From: Paraescarpia echinospica
Taxonomy: Eukaryota; Annelida; Polychaeta; Sabellida; Siboglinidae
DNA length: 64,000 nucleotides
Direction: 5' to 3'
Assembly (NCBI GenBank): GCA_020002185.1
Contig: CM034534.1
Span: 60,598,448-60,662,447 of the forward strand
A program made the translations under genes and the position numbers. The notes under the pieces were generated by a model, which did no database searches, was not told the DNA's origin, and saw only the letters and a program-made list of their open reading frames with translations. This document shows, one piece after another, positions 50,711 through 63,527 of this stretch. The number at the start of each line of letters is the position of its first letter. Position 1 is the first letter of the stretch.

Positions 50711-51930
50711 AAAACAACTAGCATATGGTCGACGTAATTGACTTTGGTTGTTACATCTGGTAACTTACCAAACAACTAGCATATGGTCGACGTAATTGAC
50801 TTTGGTTGTTACATCTGGTAACTTACCAAACAACTAGCATATGGTCGACGTAATTGACTTTGGTTGTTACATCTGGTAACTTACCAAACAACTAGCATAT
50901 GGTCGACGTAATTGACTTTGGTTGTTACATCTGGTAACTTACCAAACAACTAGCATACGGTCGACGTAATTGACTTTGGTTGTTACATCTGGTAACTTAC
51001 CAAACAACTAGCATATGGTCGACGTAATTGACTTTGGTTGTTACATCTGGTAACTTACCAAACAACTAGCATATGGTCGATGTAATGGACTTTGGTTGTT
51101 ACATCTGGTAACTTATCAAACAACTAGCATATGGTCGACGTAATTGACTTTGGTTGTTACATCTGGTAACTTACCAAACAACTAGCATATGGTCGACGTA
51201 ATGGACTTTGGTTGTTACATCTGGTAACTTACCAAACAACTAGCATATGGTCGATGTAATTGACTTTGGTTGTTACATCTGGTAACTTACCAAACAACTA
51301 GCATATGGTCGACGTAATTGACTTTGGTTGTTACATCTGGTAACTTACCAAACAACTAGCATATGGTCGATGTAATTGACTTTGGTTGTTACATCTGGTA
51401 ACTTACCAAACAACTAGCATATGGTCGACGTAATTGACTTTGGTTGTTACATCTGGTAACTTACCAAACAACTAGCATATGGTCGACGTAATTGACTTTG
51501 GTTGTTACATCTGGTAACTTACCAAACAACTAGCATATGGTCGATGTAATTGACTTTGGTTGTTACATCTGGTAACTTATCAAACAACTAGCATATGGTC
51601 GACGTAATTGACTTTGGTTGTTACATCTGGTAACTTACCAAACAACTAGCATATGGTCGACGTAATTGACTTTCGTTGTTACATCTGGTAACTTACCAAA
51701 CAACTAGCATATGGTCGACGTAATTGACTTTCGTTGTTACATCTGGTAACTTACCAAACAACTAGCATATGGTCGACGTAATTGACTTTGGTTGTTACAT
51801 CTGGTAACTTACCAAACAACTAGTATAAGGTCGACATAATTGACTTTGGTTGTTACATCTGGTACTTACCAAACAACTAGCATATGGTCGACGTAATTGA
51901 CTTTGGTTGTTACATCTGGTAACTTACCAA
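50711..51930. repeat. 58 bp satellite, 21 copies
   Basis: AACAACTAGCATATGGTCGA recurs every 58 bases from 50713. Copies are about 97-99% alike, with recurrent variants (GTCGAC/GTCGAT, TTGAC/TGGAC, TTTGG/TTTCG) and one copy with a single-base deletion near 51864. Each unit has CATATG, GTCGAC and the inverted pair GTTACATCTGGTAAC. Confidence 0.98.
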
Positions 51931-51934
51931 AACG

Positions 51935-53075
51935 AGTTTCTGGGTCCACATTTAGTCGTCAACCTGTTTCATATTACAAGGAAAGTTGACAACGTCAACA
52001 CAGAAACATTTGTGTGTGATCGTCGCGTGCATTCGCATGGAGATTCTCATTTTAAGAATCCCCCGAGTTGACCACGAGGCAATAATAAACTAAGTAATTG
52101 TTTTTTATGATTGTACTGAAACTACGCGCAAACATTTCACAACCGAGCACATTTTTCGATGATAATACTAATAAGGTTTGATGGAGAACTTGAAATAACA
52201 CAAGCGAGAAAACATATTGAGGTGGCACCTTTAGTATTCGGGATTTTTTTGGGTTCTTGGAAGAAGCTGTGTGTGTCGCGACGTTTCTCTCTTGGGAAGT
52301 GCCGCACGACAGCGGGTGGCGTTAACACTCATTATGCGGGTGTCGACTATCAGCGGTGAGATCACACCCACAGCACGTGTTGCACAGCGGCGAACAGCAC
52401 ACGCTGGGGTAACGACCGGTAACGTGAAGACGTCGTTCAGTCACGTTGTTACACCCACGTAGTGGTGCACTATGGAGTAGTGTCGGTTGAACTACGACAG
52501 TAAGAGGAGACACGCCCGACTGCCGCCACGCAGAGCTTAACGGGTGGACCGAATTGTTTATCAGCGCAGAATCTAGGTGTCGCAATTTTAGTTTCATAGG
52601 GAATCGAAAAGTGCAACTTACGTGTGTCGCTTTGTAAGGTTACTGTAGGCAGCTTTCTACGGAGTTAAATAGCTGTTACTACAACCCCATCCGCTTTGGA
52701 CAACGCAACCGTAACATTCAGTTTGCTACAAAGAAGAAAACAAACTCCACCCAAAGTACATTTCGTAAAGACAGCATCAGAGGAAGGTAAGTAAAATAAG
52801 GGAACTTCTTGCGTACCGTTAAAGGTAAACAGAAAATAAAATGATACATTCCAGGATGTAGTCGTATCATAAAATGGCGCTTTATCGCGTCGCTTATCGG
52901 CATTTACTATACCGTTGTTAGTCCACGGTTGTAGCTATAGAGAAGATAGGCCTAGTAGGAGGCGCCTAATATTTTTCTGAAACATAGCGTGATTTTAAGA
53001 ATGAAATTCTGGCACGTATATGTATTTACCTGCGCGCGTACATACGTAGTATTAAAGTGTGTTCTTTCACATAAT
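51935..53075. other. Intergenic sequence, nothing recognised
   Basis: GC content is somewhat higher at 52300-52560, but no supported exon. Confidence 0.5.
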
Positions 53076-53081
53076 ATTGAC

Positions 53082-53415
53082 TGGGGAGCGGTGGTCGCGC
53101 GGTAGAGCACAGTGGGATGGTTACACCTGCAGCGGTTTCGAAATTTGGGCAATTTCGTTCACCTCACGTTGCCTGTGTATTTCGGAAGAGACACTAACAG
53201 ACGTTGGTCCCTTTTATCTGGTATGTATGCCAGCGGACGTAAAAATCCCACACAGGGCTAAATGTGTAACCTGTCGTGGACTCACAGAGTGGTGGTCTTT
53301 ATCTCTAACCCATTGGATCGTACTCCCAGCGGCCGGAACTGCTTCCCGGTCGGGCGTGTGAGAGACGCCGAACAGGCAGTGTATGCGACAGCAGTGTTGA
53401 TCCCCAACACTGTAC
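53082..53415 (+). mobile_element. tRNA-derived SINE (copy A)
   Basis: A Pol III A-box-like GTGGTCGCGCGGTAGAGC (from 53091) and a B-box-like CGGTTTCGAAATT (53133) stand at tRNA spacing. A conserved SINE body follows (GGGCAATTTCGTTCACCTC, then GACGTTGGTCCC and GCCAGCGGACGTAAAA). The 3' end includes the small palindrome CAGTGTTGATCCCCAACACTG. Confidence 0.65.
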
Positions 53416-53419
53416 TATA

Positions 53420-54130
53420 ATTATTTTACTGGTCAGTTTACTGCCGACTATCGAGTAGAGGGTCAGGCAAGTAGCACACGCGAACGAACTAGGAGTCGGT
53501 GTTCAACGCACACCTCTCGACCAGAGTCGACCATGCTGATCTCCGATTCAAATTCGAATCGCGTAAAACAGCCGACAACACCGATGTTTAGTGGGCAGTT
53601 GTCATCGTTGGACGGCGATGCTCATCCAGACAGGTTAATTATATTTAAGGACACGATTTATGGGATGTGTGTATTTATATAACGGTTCAGCAAACATTAC
53701 AACTAACATTGGTTCCTGACATTTTGCATAACACGTGAGGTGCAAAAAGTGGTCGTAAAATCTATAGTAAATATAAAAATAGTATGTCACGTAGGCGGTT
53801 GTCAAGCATTTATAATCAGTTTGACATTTAGTTTAAACAATGCTAACTCCCATAACGTTTGTATTAGTTCAACCGCTTTCACCGTTATTCTTGTATGCGA
53901 AACTTTCTGACTGCAATTGCTGTGTTCCTCTTCATTGAGAAAGGTGCGCATAGACGATATTGCATAATGGTTTATCCTTAATTGAATTATTTCCCTCGGC
54001 TTGTGTTAAACTAATTTTGCGAAAAACCGAACCTATCCTAGGTCATGCTAACGTATTACTGTAATTTAGTTTTGGTGAAATTCTGGACTTACAGTTAAAT
54101 TACATACGATATATTTTATAATAGTACACT
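53420..54130. other. Intergenic sequence, nothing recognised
   Basis: No supported feature. Confidence 0.5.
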
Positions 54131-54140
54131 TGACCTTGCA

Positions 54141-54240
54141 AACATGTTTAGCGATAGCCTAAATCAATCGAAGATATAGTTAATCTAATCTCACACTTCA
54201 CAATTGAACGAACATGTTTAGCGATAGCCTAACTCAATCA
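54141..54240. repeat. 70 bp direct duplication
   Basis: AACATGTTTAGCGATAGCCT at 54141 and 54211. Confidence 0.85.
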
Positions 54241-54869
54241 AGGACGGACTTTTAAGTACAGTGCGCGCATTTATTGTTCGTAGTAAACGTCCCTTGTAAG
54301 TTATCTCTTAATTGACAATTTATTTTGTGTAGCGTACAGTCATAGGATATCGGTTCGAGTGAACTTTGTCCTCTTGAAATCGCGTCGAAGACCGGACACG
54401 TTCGTGTTGACCCAGTTACATATGAGTATCCGGTAGTGCCGTAGTATAATTATATGAATTTAATGTGTAACTGTCGATGTTTCCCAGGGAAATTAAATTG
54501 GTCTTCCAGTAAGCAGGCATGCCTGGGTACAAATTACACTGTTAGATTTGCTTCAGTCTACGGGGAAAACGCTGTATGAAAATCGTAGCTCTGTCAAATG
54601 GTATTTAGTTATTCACATATTTATAGCGCATCATAGTTGCCCAGTTTGTCATTTCCGACGTAGTTAGGCCTACAAGACGGGGTTCGTACGCATAACATAA
54701 ATTGTATAAAATATGCAACAGGTATTCTTTGTGAGTGTGTTTATTTTGGAAGCGTAATATAATTATGTTAGCCATGATTGCTGGTATAGTCAGAGCACAG
54801 TTAAACGTATATAGTTAGTACCTGTGGTGATATTCGAAATAAAAAAAAACTGAGAGCTCTATATATGAG

Positions 54870-55066
54870 GAATGTTAGCAGGTACCATGTAGTGGCAGTG
54901 GAATCACGCATGTTTGGCAGATTGTGCTATAGATGAGGAATGTTAGCAGGTAGCATGTAGTGGCAGTGGAATCACGCATGTAGTGGCAGTGGAATAACGC
55001 ATATAGTGGCAGTGGAATCACGCATGTAGTGGCAGTGGAATCACGCATGTTTGGCAGATTGTAATA
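54870..55066. repeat. 23 bp minisatellite within a duplicated block
   Basis: ATGTAGTGGCAGTGGAATCA units (five copies) are flanked by two copies of GAGGAATGTTAGCAGGTA and of TGTTTGGCAGATTGT. Confidence 0.9.
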
Positions 55067-55069
55067 ACA

Positions 55070-58000
55070 AGAATTATTGTGTTGCCGTTTTTATCCACGT
55101 AACACACGTGGTTGCAGAAAAACATGGCTATTTGGGTGAATATTGATGGGCACCGGGCATGCATGCGTTTGAAAAAGTTTGTGATCTTGATGAAATTTAA
55201 TCATCATATCAATAGCACAATGGCAGTTGTTATGAAGACATGTCAGATTTTTCTCCCCTACAGTTTTCCTATAATGAAGACACTCTGGTCTGGTGCAACT
55301 ACACCGTTTTTGCTTAAGGTCACGTGCACGAAATGAGCACATCGCAACGCCAACAAAATAAGTTCGACATAATCGCGCACGTCGGATTACAAATACACTA
55401 TTCCATCGTTACAACAGGCGCATAGAACATATACGTTTGCATGGGTGTGAAGCAAGGTCTATAATGTATCCTTATAGGCGACAAGAAAACCAATCAAATC
55501 CTACTGGACAAGTGGACATCACATCTAAATAAAGCACAGTGTCACCCCAAACCTGTAAACGATGGAGTTGTTAGAACTGATTGATTGGTAATTAACGATG
55601 CTCTGTTTCCTGGACAGCGAGTTGCAGTCGGGGGAGATGGTGAAGACATTGGTTCCATTAACGTAAATGTATTGGTTTAGACAAGGTCAACATTCACATT
55701 ACGACGATATACGTGATCGCTTGCATTATTCGGTATACAGCAAGAAAACGTTCATCAGCAGGTCACGCGTGTAATTCTGTGAAATGTTTGCCATTTAGTC
55801 TGTCACGATACGGTGACGGTCAAGTCATTAACTTCAACTCGGACATTACCGGCGGTCATACTCCTCAAGTTGTCATATCCTGGTCACTAGTACATACGGT
55901 GTGAATGTCAACATTAATTGTTTGACAATGGGGTTGTCTCAAAGTCATGCATATAGATTGAGACACTTTTCGGTCGCAGATCCCAGTAGGGGGAGGATGT
56001 TGTTACAGAGGGTGGGATAGTGATGTCCGAAAATTATGACATAATAGCTTTAGGATTGGTAAAGCTGGACGTGCAGAGAGATGGACAGATAAACAGCTGG
56101 TAAAATAATGACATTTGTTATCAATCAATCAACGTTTTCAAAGTAAAAAAAAAATATCTAGTCTGAGCTCTGATGTGGTTTTCTGATGTTTCCTGAAATA
56201 ATTACTAGCTAGGCAACACTGTAAATAAGATTAATGTACAAAATCACCTTATTCCCCCGACAATATTGTGTAACCTTTAATGATCGATTGTATTTGGTAA
56301 ACATATTGTAAACTCAATACTCACGATATTGCGTTGTTTTTCTATAATGCGACAACCGGTTCTGTGGGGATGTTTTTAAGTATACCCGATCTGATTAGAT
56401 GTTTTTCCCAGCGCCGTAGCTCTTGTTATTCCAAACGCACACAGCCAGCTTCACTTAGAACCAGTGATGGATCGTTATCATGTTTAAAGTAGAGGTGTTT
56501 AAAAAAGACTGTTGACACGCCATTGTAAAAAGGATGTGCATATCCTAGTATTCGTTTCAGTCGACGTTCACGGAGGCTTACTTAAGGAGTGCATTGGACC
56601 GTAGCCTCTTTGGCACTATCTTCTTACATTTTTCCGACATAAAAAAGGCCCTATCGCCGAAATGAATGGTGAGGATACATGATTTGTATACCATTACATT
56701 TTAACATGGGAACTGGAGTTTCTAAGCGTCGTCCTCCTTTGTCCCCTTGCTACGAGATTTTATATTGGATACGTCCCTGTCCCAACATTCTGAGACGCAT
56801 AACATTCCTTTTCAAACTACATACATCTATTTTTGAGGAGATGTAGATGAAGAATGACTATTTGAACTGTATTTTCGCTCTCCGAAACACATGCGTGATA
56901 CTAACTGTAATAATTGTACACGTAGAATAGTCGCTATTGCCGAAATTAATTACTTCGACCAGTGGTGCCATCTGACGGTAGAAGTCACACCATGAGTCTG
57001 CGACCAGGCTGTATTTCCGGAGAGTCCAGGAAGTGAGTGTGTTTCCATAACAACCAATGCTAAGAGTCAGTAAGGCAGTTACACGCTGTGAGTAATGTTT
57101 CTATTTTTAATACAAACCGTACATTTTTTGTCATGTTTTGTGACTCGTCATAACAACTGTCAGAAAGCTATCATTTATTTAATTCCGTTAAGATAATTAA
57201 TTTAAGGCTTCTCGGGTGAGGTTCGCCAAACTTAACTATTTGTATGTGTTGGCATTTTTATGCAGCACGGTGTGCGCGTGCGATAGAATAAATTGATTGC
57301 ATATTGTTTCCGATGTATTTCTGTATAAGCGTATGCACTTATCGCACCCGGACCTACGGGTCTGTGAGCATGTATGATCACGGAGTTGATCTCACATTAC
57401 CAAGCATTTCGTCGACTACTATATATATATATTCAATTAAAGTAACGCGCTGATGCAGTGCCAATAAAGCCAGTATCGGGTCGGGTTAAGATGACAACCG
57501 GTTTTTGTTTTTGTTTCAGATGTGATAATTTTTAATTTCGATATGTCAGAATGCCCCCACCTTGACTGCGGCGGAGGATAAGTGTTCGTGTAGAGTCTAT
57601 TGGACAACAGACATATGGTTCTGCCCCCCCCTTTAAATGTGAGCGTGAATGTTTGTTCTGCACCACTCCAAGTAATAGGCTACTGAGAACAAAGCACCCC
57701 CACCCCATCTTTGGATGTCATCATTTCAGCTAAAACAGCGGAGAGAAGCTGGAGAAGGTAAATTGACAGCAGCGGCGCGACGTAAAAAATAAAATTTTCA
57801 ACACCACTGTCCTCTCCCCCCGTGTTCGGATGTCATGAGTTATGAGTTCACAGCGAGAAGCTGAAGATACAGCGGGGCAGCGGCGAACAAATTCCAACAG
57901 ACTCTCCTTACAAATCAAAGCTTTCTGAACAACAAGACCATGAATAAGAACAAGAAGTTTATTTTAGTTCTTGTTCTTTCTGAACAGGCCTGCGTGGCCT

Positions 58001-58165
58001 ACAAAGCCCATGACGCTATTAGTTGAAAGACATTTAATTGGAGGTCACACAGTCTAGATAAACATCTTGACTCTAGTCGCCTATCGTTTGATGTTTGAAG
58101 CTTGTAAACGTTTCAGTGCGTACGATCGACACAATTCCTCAAATGGTGTTGGATTCGGTCATGTC
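55070..58165. other. Intergenic sequence, nothing recognised
   Basis: No supported gene. One stray TTTTAACATGGGAACTGG near 56698 resembles the 3.7-4.4 kb repeat motif. Confidence 0.5.
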
Positions 58166-58169
58166 AACT

Positions 58170-58665
58170 GCACACAAGAAGGACAGACATGTGCTAGAAA
58201 TAGTACAGAGAAGAGCGAATCTTAACATTGTCCCAGAACACAGAGACTTTGATTATAAAATACGCCTAAACGAATATGCGTTAACAACAGTAGTGGCCAG
58301 GAGTTTAAGAGTATATCAAAGATATATATTTCATATATGGAGTGGTTATGAGAACATTGATAGAAGTGTTTTGTTCTCAGTTAAGAAAGATAGAAGGACT
58401 AGAGGACACGAAGAAACAGTAGTGAATGCAGAATGAAGATGATATATCGTAGTATTCATTCTCACATACTCAAGTGAATGAATGGAACACGTTGTGGATG
58501 TCAGCAGCGTGAATATATTTAAAAACAAAATCAGTAAATATCTCAAAAAGCGGGATACCCATAGAACATACTTTCGAACATCGATAAGCAAAAGGCTTCA
58601 TTGTCTACTAGCCATCTCTAGTTAATTATCTGGGTAGCAATCTTGTTAAATATATTGTTCAAGTG
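58170..58665 (+). mobile_element. CR1-like LINE, 3' fragment (copy 3, diverged)
   Basis: It reads VQRRANLNIV and IRLNEYALTT, then SVKKDRRTRGHEET, collinear with the C terminus of copies 1 and 2. It ends at GTAGCAATCTTGTTAAAT. More diverged than copy 2, with stops. Confidence 0.85.
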
Positions 58666-58669
58666 TTTT

Positions 58670-59290
58670 AAAATCGTCACGACGATAATTATAGCTCCCA
58701 CACATTGGCTCCTTATTCTAAGGCAGTGCAGACACTGGTATACACCATGTTGTCTTGTTGCACGACAGTTTTCGTACACCGTAGACAACCAAGTGTGATA
58801 AAAAATAAACGCTTCAGTGTACCAATATCAATTTATATTATAATATTTGAACGTACCACGGACAGCATAACGCGTAATGCTATGGAATGCCCTTAGTGCA
58901 AAGTGATTTGTTGATAAATATAGCCGTCGGGCAACATTCGAACGATACACTGACACTGTCTAGTGGCGTAGTCTAATGACAGGTGAAATCAACAAGGCTA
59001 CGACCGGTATTGCGGTCAGGTGTTTCGATTGTCTGTTGACTCTGGTTAAGTAAGCGCATTTGTGTCTGAATTACAATCTCTATAATAACAATATAATGTA
59101 AAGAGTAATGTGAAGCGCTACCGGCAACAACTACCGCAATAATAGTTTCTCTGTGTAGTTTGTATATGAAACAAGTTCAGAAGTATTAGTTTGGCACCTG
59201 CCGTACACTGACAAAGGCGATATGGGTTCTCTGACAAACCGTTTCGTACTACAGTTTTGAGCAAAGGAAAACTGCAGTACGATTAAGGTA
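58670..59290. other. Intergenic sequence, nothing recognised
   Basis: No supported feature. Confidence 0.5.
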
Positions 59291-59294
59291 GGGT

Positions 59295-59600
59295 ACAGGT
59301 AGGGTAAGTTGTTATCTAATCCTTAGAACAGCTCAAAGCGATTTACACTTTACCTTTAGCTTGAACAACTTTTGTACTTCTCTGGAAAGCATTAAGCCTT
59401 TACTGAAAGAAGATTATCGAGTAACACACATCTACCACTGTATATAGCCAGGTACTCATTTACACACGCAGAGCGAACTAAGGCAACGCGAGGAACGAAA
59501 TTGCTCAAGCTACGAAACAACAGCAAGTAGATTCGAACTGGTATTCTTTCGATTCGATTGAGAGTACGACGCTCTATACGCTATGCCACCGTGCCCCACT
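59295..59600 (-). mobile_element. tRNA-derived SINE (copy B)
   Basis: On the reverse strand the element starts GTGGGGCACGGTGGCATAG (59599 downwards), with an A-box-like segment and B box CCAGTTCGAATCT (59541-59529). The body AATTTCGTTCCTCGCGTTGCC and AATGAGTACCTGGCTATA follow. The 3' block is GAGCTGTTCTAAGGATTAGA. Confidence 0.75.
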
Positions 59601-59604
59601 ATAT

Positions 59605-60790
59605 ATAATTAACAGAAGTAAATTTATTATTGTTCAAAACCTAATTAGACCTACATCACATACGAACATTTAAGTTTAGTCATGAAACAAACCAACAGGA
59701 AATATACATATCGCGCGATTCATTCAACATATATTAACAGTATAGAATAGTTGTTCTTCTACTTGTTCAATATAAATGCTACGCCTAGAACTTGCGTATT
59801 CAAGAGCAATTCACATAGAACAATAATGATGCTTGACTTTGAATTACTTATGTAATATAATTATTGTACTTCAATATCTGTAGTTCAAATTACGAATAAA
59901 CACACTCAAGCTACGAGTAAACAAATAATCCGTTTGTGATTCGAGTTATGGATACAAACACTCATGCTACAAGTAAACACACATACAGTTTGCGATGTTA
60001 TGGCATCAAAACGATACCTGACCAAAGCTTCACTGTTCTACTTATGCTACATCGGTTTTTTTTAAATAACGAATTTCACTTGTTGAGTGAATTACCGTTT
60101 TACTGACATTACAAATATCTTACATTTACAATGTTGTACATTTTATAACATCTCGGTTGGCCAAAATAATATACTTTCAAAACTTTTTTTTATCATTGTG
60201 CCGAACTAGTGTCGAATATATTACATCAGCCGCGTATGTTTGCTAGTAAACACATCGTTTTCCGCATATAAACAAGAACGTACTACCACAAACTATCTTG
60301 GTTGATGCGGGTTGGTTTCCCACGCCTGATATTGATTACTATAGTTCACGAGTGTGGCTGGAGTTGCTACTGTAATCTTGGGCTTGCGAACTTTTTAGTG
60401 CTATCAGCAGTTGTCGTGTTTATCTCTTGTAACCAGAGAACCAAGAAACTCGTGTGGAACGCGCACACCAACTGTGAGCACAAACACAGGTGTTAAAACG
60501 ATTCATTTGTGTATTTCCCAAAGCGTTCAGCGCCAAGCAGTTTAGGTAATGCACCGAGACATAAATGATATGTTTTGTTGAAAAGTATAACAATGACTCA
60601 GCGAGTTATTCGAGCTATTCGTAGGTCGCCACAGGCTATGTGATCAAGCGGCGCAGGGCGACACCAGTCATTACTAATTGACATCAACACCTGCACGAGC
60701 GGGCCGTTCCGGTCGCAAACACATACTTAAGATCGTACGGTCGTATAATACGACGGGGTATACACGGCTACACATATACACAAACCGCGC
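59605..60790. other. Intergenic or intronic sequence, nothing recognised
   Basis: CTCAAGCTACGA/CTCATGCTACAA-type short repeats occur near 59905-59980. Confidence 0.45.
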
Positions 60791-60792
60791 GT

Positions 60793-60859
<67 letters not shown>

Positions 60860-60862
60860 CAC
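60793..60862. repeat. GCAC tetranucleotide repeat
   Basis: About 16 perfect ACGC units. Confidence 0.97.
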
Positions 60863-61139
60863 CCACAAACCACTTAATGTCTAAACCAATTTCGCCCTAC
60901 CTGATAAATAACCGATATGGCCGATGTAACACATTTAATTTTTATGAAAAAGGTGGCATTCTTCTTTGATAACATTCATAATTACACTGTATTACAATAC
61001 CAAATTAGATTTTATCAGCATGTCAGCAGTTAGTTTTCGTTATACAAGAGTGATACCGAAGAGTGAAGTTTAGGATTAGAACTCGGGATTTCACTTGTAT
61101 TCGTTATATGCAGCGTTCCTCGTGTTTATATCCATGGAA

Positions 61140-62165
61140 CACTACTTTTCACGCTTTGCTACACAACTTCACTTTGCTGAGTCAAAAATAAAGTAAACTC
61201 GATTCACCACGTTTTTGCAACTGACACACATCTATACATCATTGGTAATTGCAGATATCAAATGCTTCAACATAGGGATTTTCTCAATGATATTTTCTAC
61301 TGGATGACCGAGAGCAGACTGATGTTACATGCAGATAACACAGAGTTACGTAATATGTAATATGTATAGAAGGGTCTTTTGGTACACAGACGCAGCGCAA
61401 TAACACTAACATTTTCCCTTACACCCGAAGTCAGCACGGAATCATATTTCAATAATGCTATACATCATATTTCTCAAACCTGTTGTTGTTGTTATCATAG
61501 TCGTGAACTACGCCGGCTTCGTCGGCATGTGTCTCCTATTGCAAAACGGCTGTAATTACTCTTTTATATAACTACTACAATGATCCTGTCGCAGTATTCC
61601 TATTACATGTGCGTCTATAATATTATATGAATGCATCCTTGCTATATATTTTCCAATGGCTTTCTCAGATAATGTATTTTAAAGTTGTATGTAATATTAC
61701 CTGTCAGGCAAATTTGTATACTGTAAATATAGTCGAATGATAATCTAGATCTGACCTACGTTTTGGTTCTGTAGTTGAAACTAACACTGGAATTAGAGCT
61801 TTTTCTATTGCCACACGAACCATGTTTGTTCATTTCCACTTGGTATTTGATCAGTAGGAAATATAACATAGTATGTCGTCATCATTTGAAGATTTATCTT
61901 GTAACCGTGCTTACCCTCCTTGGCTCTGTAACGTATCCATAAAGCTCTTGGTAACTCGATAACACATCTTCACTTTGCTCAGTCATGAAAAACGTAAACT
62001 CGAGTCACCACCTTTTTGCAGCTGACGAACAACGTAAGGTTTTTCATGAAATCAAGAGCTCTGCTTCAACACGGAATCACATTTCAATTCTTTTAACACG
62101 TTCGTCGTCGGAATGTGCCTCCTATTGCAAAACATATGTAACTGCTTTTTAACAGATTTCCTAAT
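61140..62165. repeat. Diverged direct duplication (about 61150-61570 and 61950-62150)
   Basis: Shared blocks in the same order: ACTTCACTTTGCTGAGTCA/ATCTTCACTTTGCTCAGTCA, GTAAACTCGA-TCACCAC, TTTTTGCA-CTGAC, CACGGAATCA-ATTTCAAT, and TCCTATTGCAAAAC. Spacing between blocks differs, so the second copy lost ~200 bases. Confidence 0.7.
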
Positions 62166-62327
62166 AAATAGGCAAGTTATTCCTTCTTATTCTCCGACTT
62201 CTTCTCCTTCTTCTTTTTTCTTCGCTTTCTTCTTCTTCTTCTTGTGTTTATTACTATTACTACTATTACATCTAACATTAGATTGCACTTTATGACGCTG
62301 TACATATGATATTGTATTGAATTGCAG

Positions 62328-62603
62328 ATGGCGCCTTGCAGCCGAGTTCCCCAATGGTACTTATATATCAGCGCCAGTCTCGTGACGTTCCTTGGCGGTA
62401 TTCTCGTGATAGGTCTCACGAGATTGGGCATGCTTGTTTACTTCCGCCGAGTTGGGGCCGGATGGAAGGAACTCAACGACTCTTCCTCTACTACCGGTAC
62501 ATCAAACTCGAGCCAGATACACGGCAGATTCTCGTTCTTCTCACGCGTGCGAGCCGCCGGAAGGACACTTTTGTCGGGCGACGCCTGGTGGAGTAAAACT
62601 CTG
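62328..62603 (+). CDS. Exon resembling the N-terminal S0 segment of a Slo/BK potassium channel
   Basis: The acceptor GAATTGCAG precedes ATG at 62328, and the donor ACTCTG|GTGAGT ends a 276-base, 92-codon phase-0 exon. Residues 9-35 form one hydrophobic helix (WYLYISASLVTFLGG core) followed by basic residues and a Ser/Thr/Asn-rich linker. The exon ends ...AAGRTLLSGD..KTL. In Slo1 channels an S0 helix of the form W-x4-SS-x2-TF-x-GG and a linker ending WAG-x2-ISGQ-x4-GR-x-LV precede S1; position by position this exon fits moderately. If right, the pore, S1-S6 and RCK domains lie beyond the right edge. A paralogue or unrelated single-pass protein is the alternative. Confidence 0.42.
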
Positions 62604-62768
62604 GTGAGTGCGAAACTAAAACAACTGGCTAATTTCAGCTTATTGCAGTCGGGAGTATTTCTGAAAACAATTTGGAAAGGCAGTGAAAACTCTAAAACCA
62701 TTTATCCTATCTAAATGCTTAGTGATTTAAATAAACATTTCTACTTTAACTTATTAGGGTCATGTAGT

Positions 62769-63225
62769 GGGGCGCTATGGCGCAGTGGATACTTAATCAA
62801 GATAACCCGGGTTCGAATCATGTACATCCGTTTCCGAACCTTGGGCAAGTTCTATGTTGCTCCCGTTCAATCAGCTGTATGAATGAGTACCTGGCTACAG
62901 ACAGTGGTGGGTATTTGTGTACGAATGTGTGATCTCCTCCTTAGTCCCTGCTGTACAGCGGTGAGGGTCAGGTACAGTAAAGCTGAACCACTCGCTATGT
63001 ATTTTCGTTCCAAAGTTTTCTGTCTATCTATCGCACCCTCTCTCCATCTTTCATCCTTCACTGATCTTCTCAAGTCCTTTCTCGCGCAATCCTACCATCT
63101 CCTTCTCCCATATTCCAATTGTCTTCGAGCAGCAATTGCAGCGTGGCTGAATGCTTCCCAGAGAAGTCGAGATGGTATGCCAGGGAGTAACATGTTAAGT
63201 CCTATGAGCAGTCGTAAGGATTGTC
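62769..63225 (+). mobile_element. tRNA-derived SINE (copy C), possibly with internal insertion
   Basis: It starts GGGGCGCTATGGCGCAGTGG. A box TGGCGCAGTGG is at 62778-62788 and B box GGTTCGAATC at 62810-62819. The body GGGCAAGTTCTATGTTGCTC and AATGAGTACCTGGCTACA matches copy B. The copy B 3' blocks (GCTTTCCAGAGAAG, then GAGCTGTTCTAAGGATT) reappear diverged at 63152-63168 and 63208-63223, about 160 bases further apart than in copy B. Confidence 0.75.
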
Positions 63226-63247
63226 AGTATAGTTTACTAAGAACATA

Positions 63248-63248
<1 letters not shown>

Positions 63249-63288
<40 letters not shown>

Positions 63289-63375
63289 CGCGCGCGCGTG
63301 TGTGTGAGTGTGTGCGCGTGTGTGTGCGTGTGTGTATATGTGTGGTGTGTGTGTATGGATGTGTGTGCATGAGTG
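63249..63375. repeat. TG/CG alternating microsatellite
   Basis: GTGTGTGT grades into GCGCGCGCGTGTGTG (Z-DNA-type alternating sequence). Confidence 0.95.
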
Positions 63376-63433
63376 CTTGTATGTATGTATGTGTTGTGAA
63401 TAAATGTATAAATAATGTGTATGTCTATGTATG

Positions 63434-63496
63434 TTTAAATATAACTTCATACATATATATATATATATGAAGTTATATTTAAACGTACAATCGACC

Positions 63497-63527
<31 letters not shown>

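Noticed and set aside
50711..51930. CRISPR-like array
   Set aside because: The 58 bp units are contiguous with no unique spacers, and the host is a eukaryote; it is a satellite.
62769..62842. Functional tRNA gene
   Set aside because: A and B boxes are present, but the stems do not fold as a cloverleaf by eye and a SINE body follows; a SINE head is the better call.
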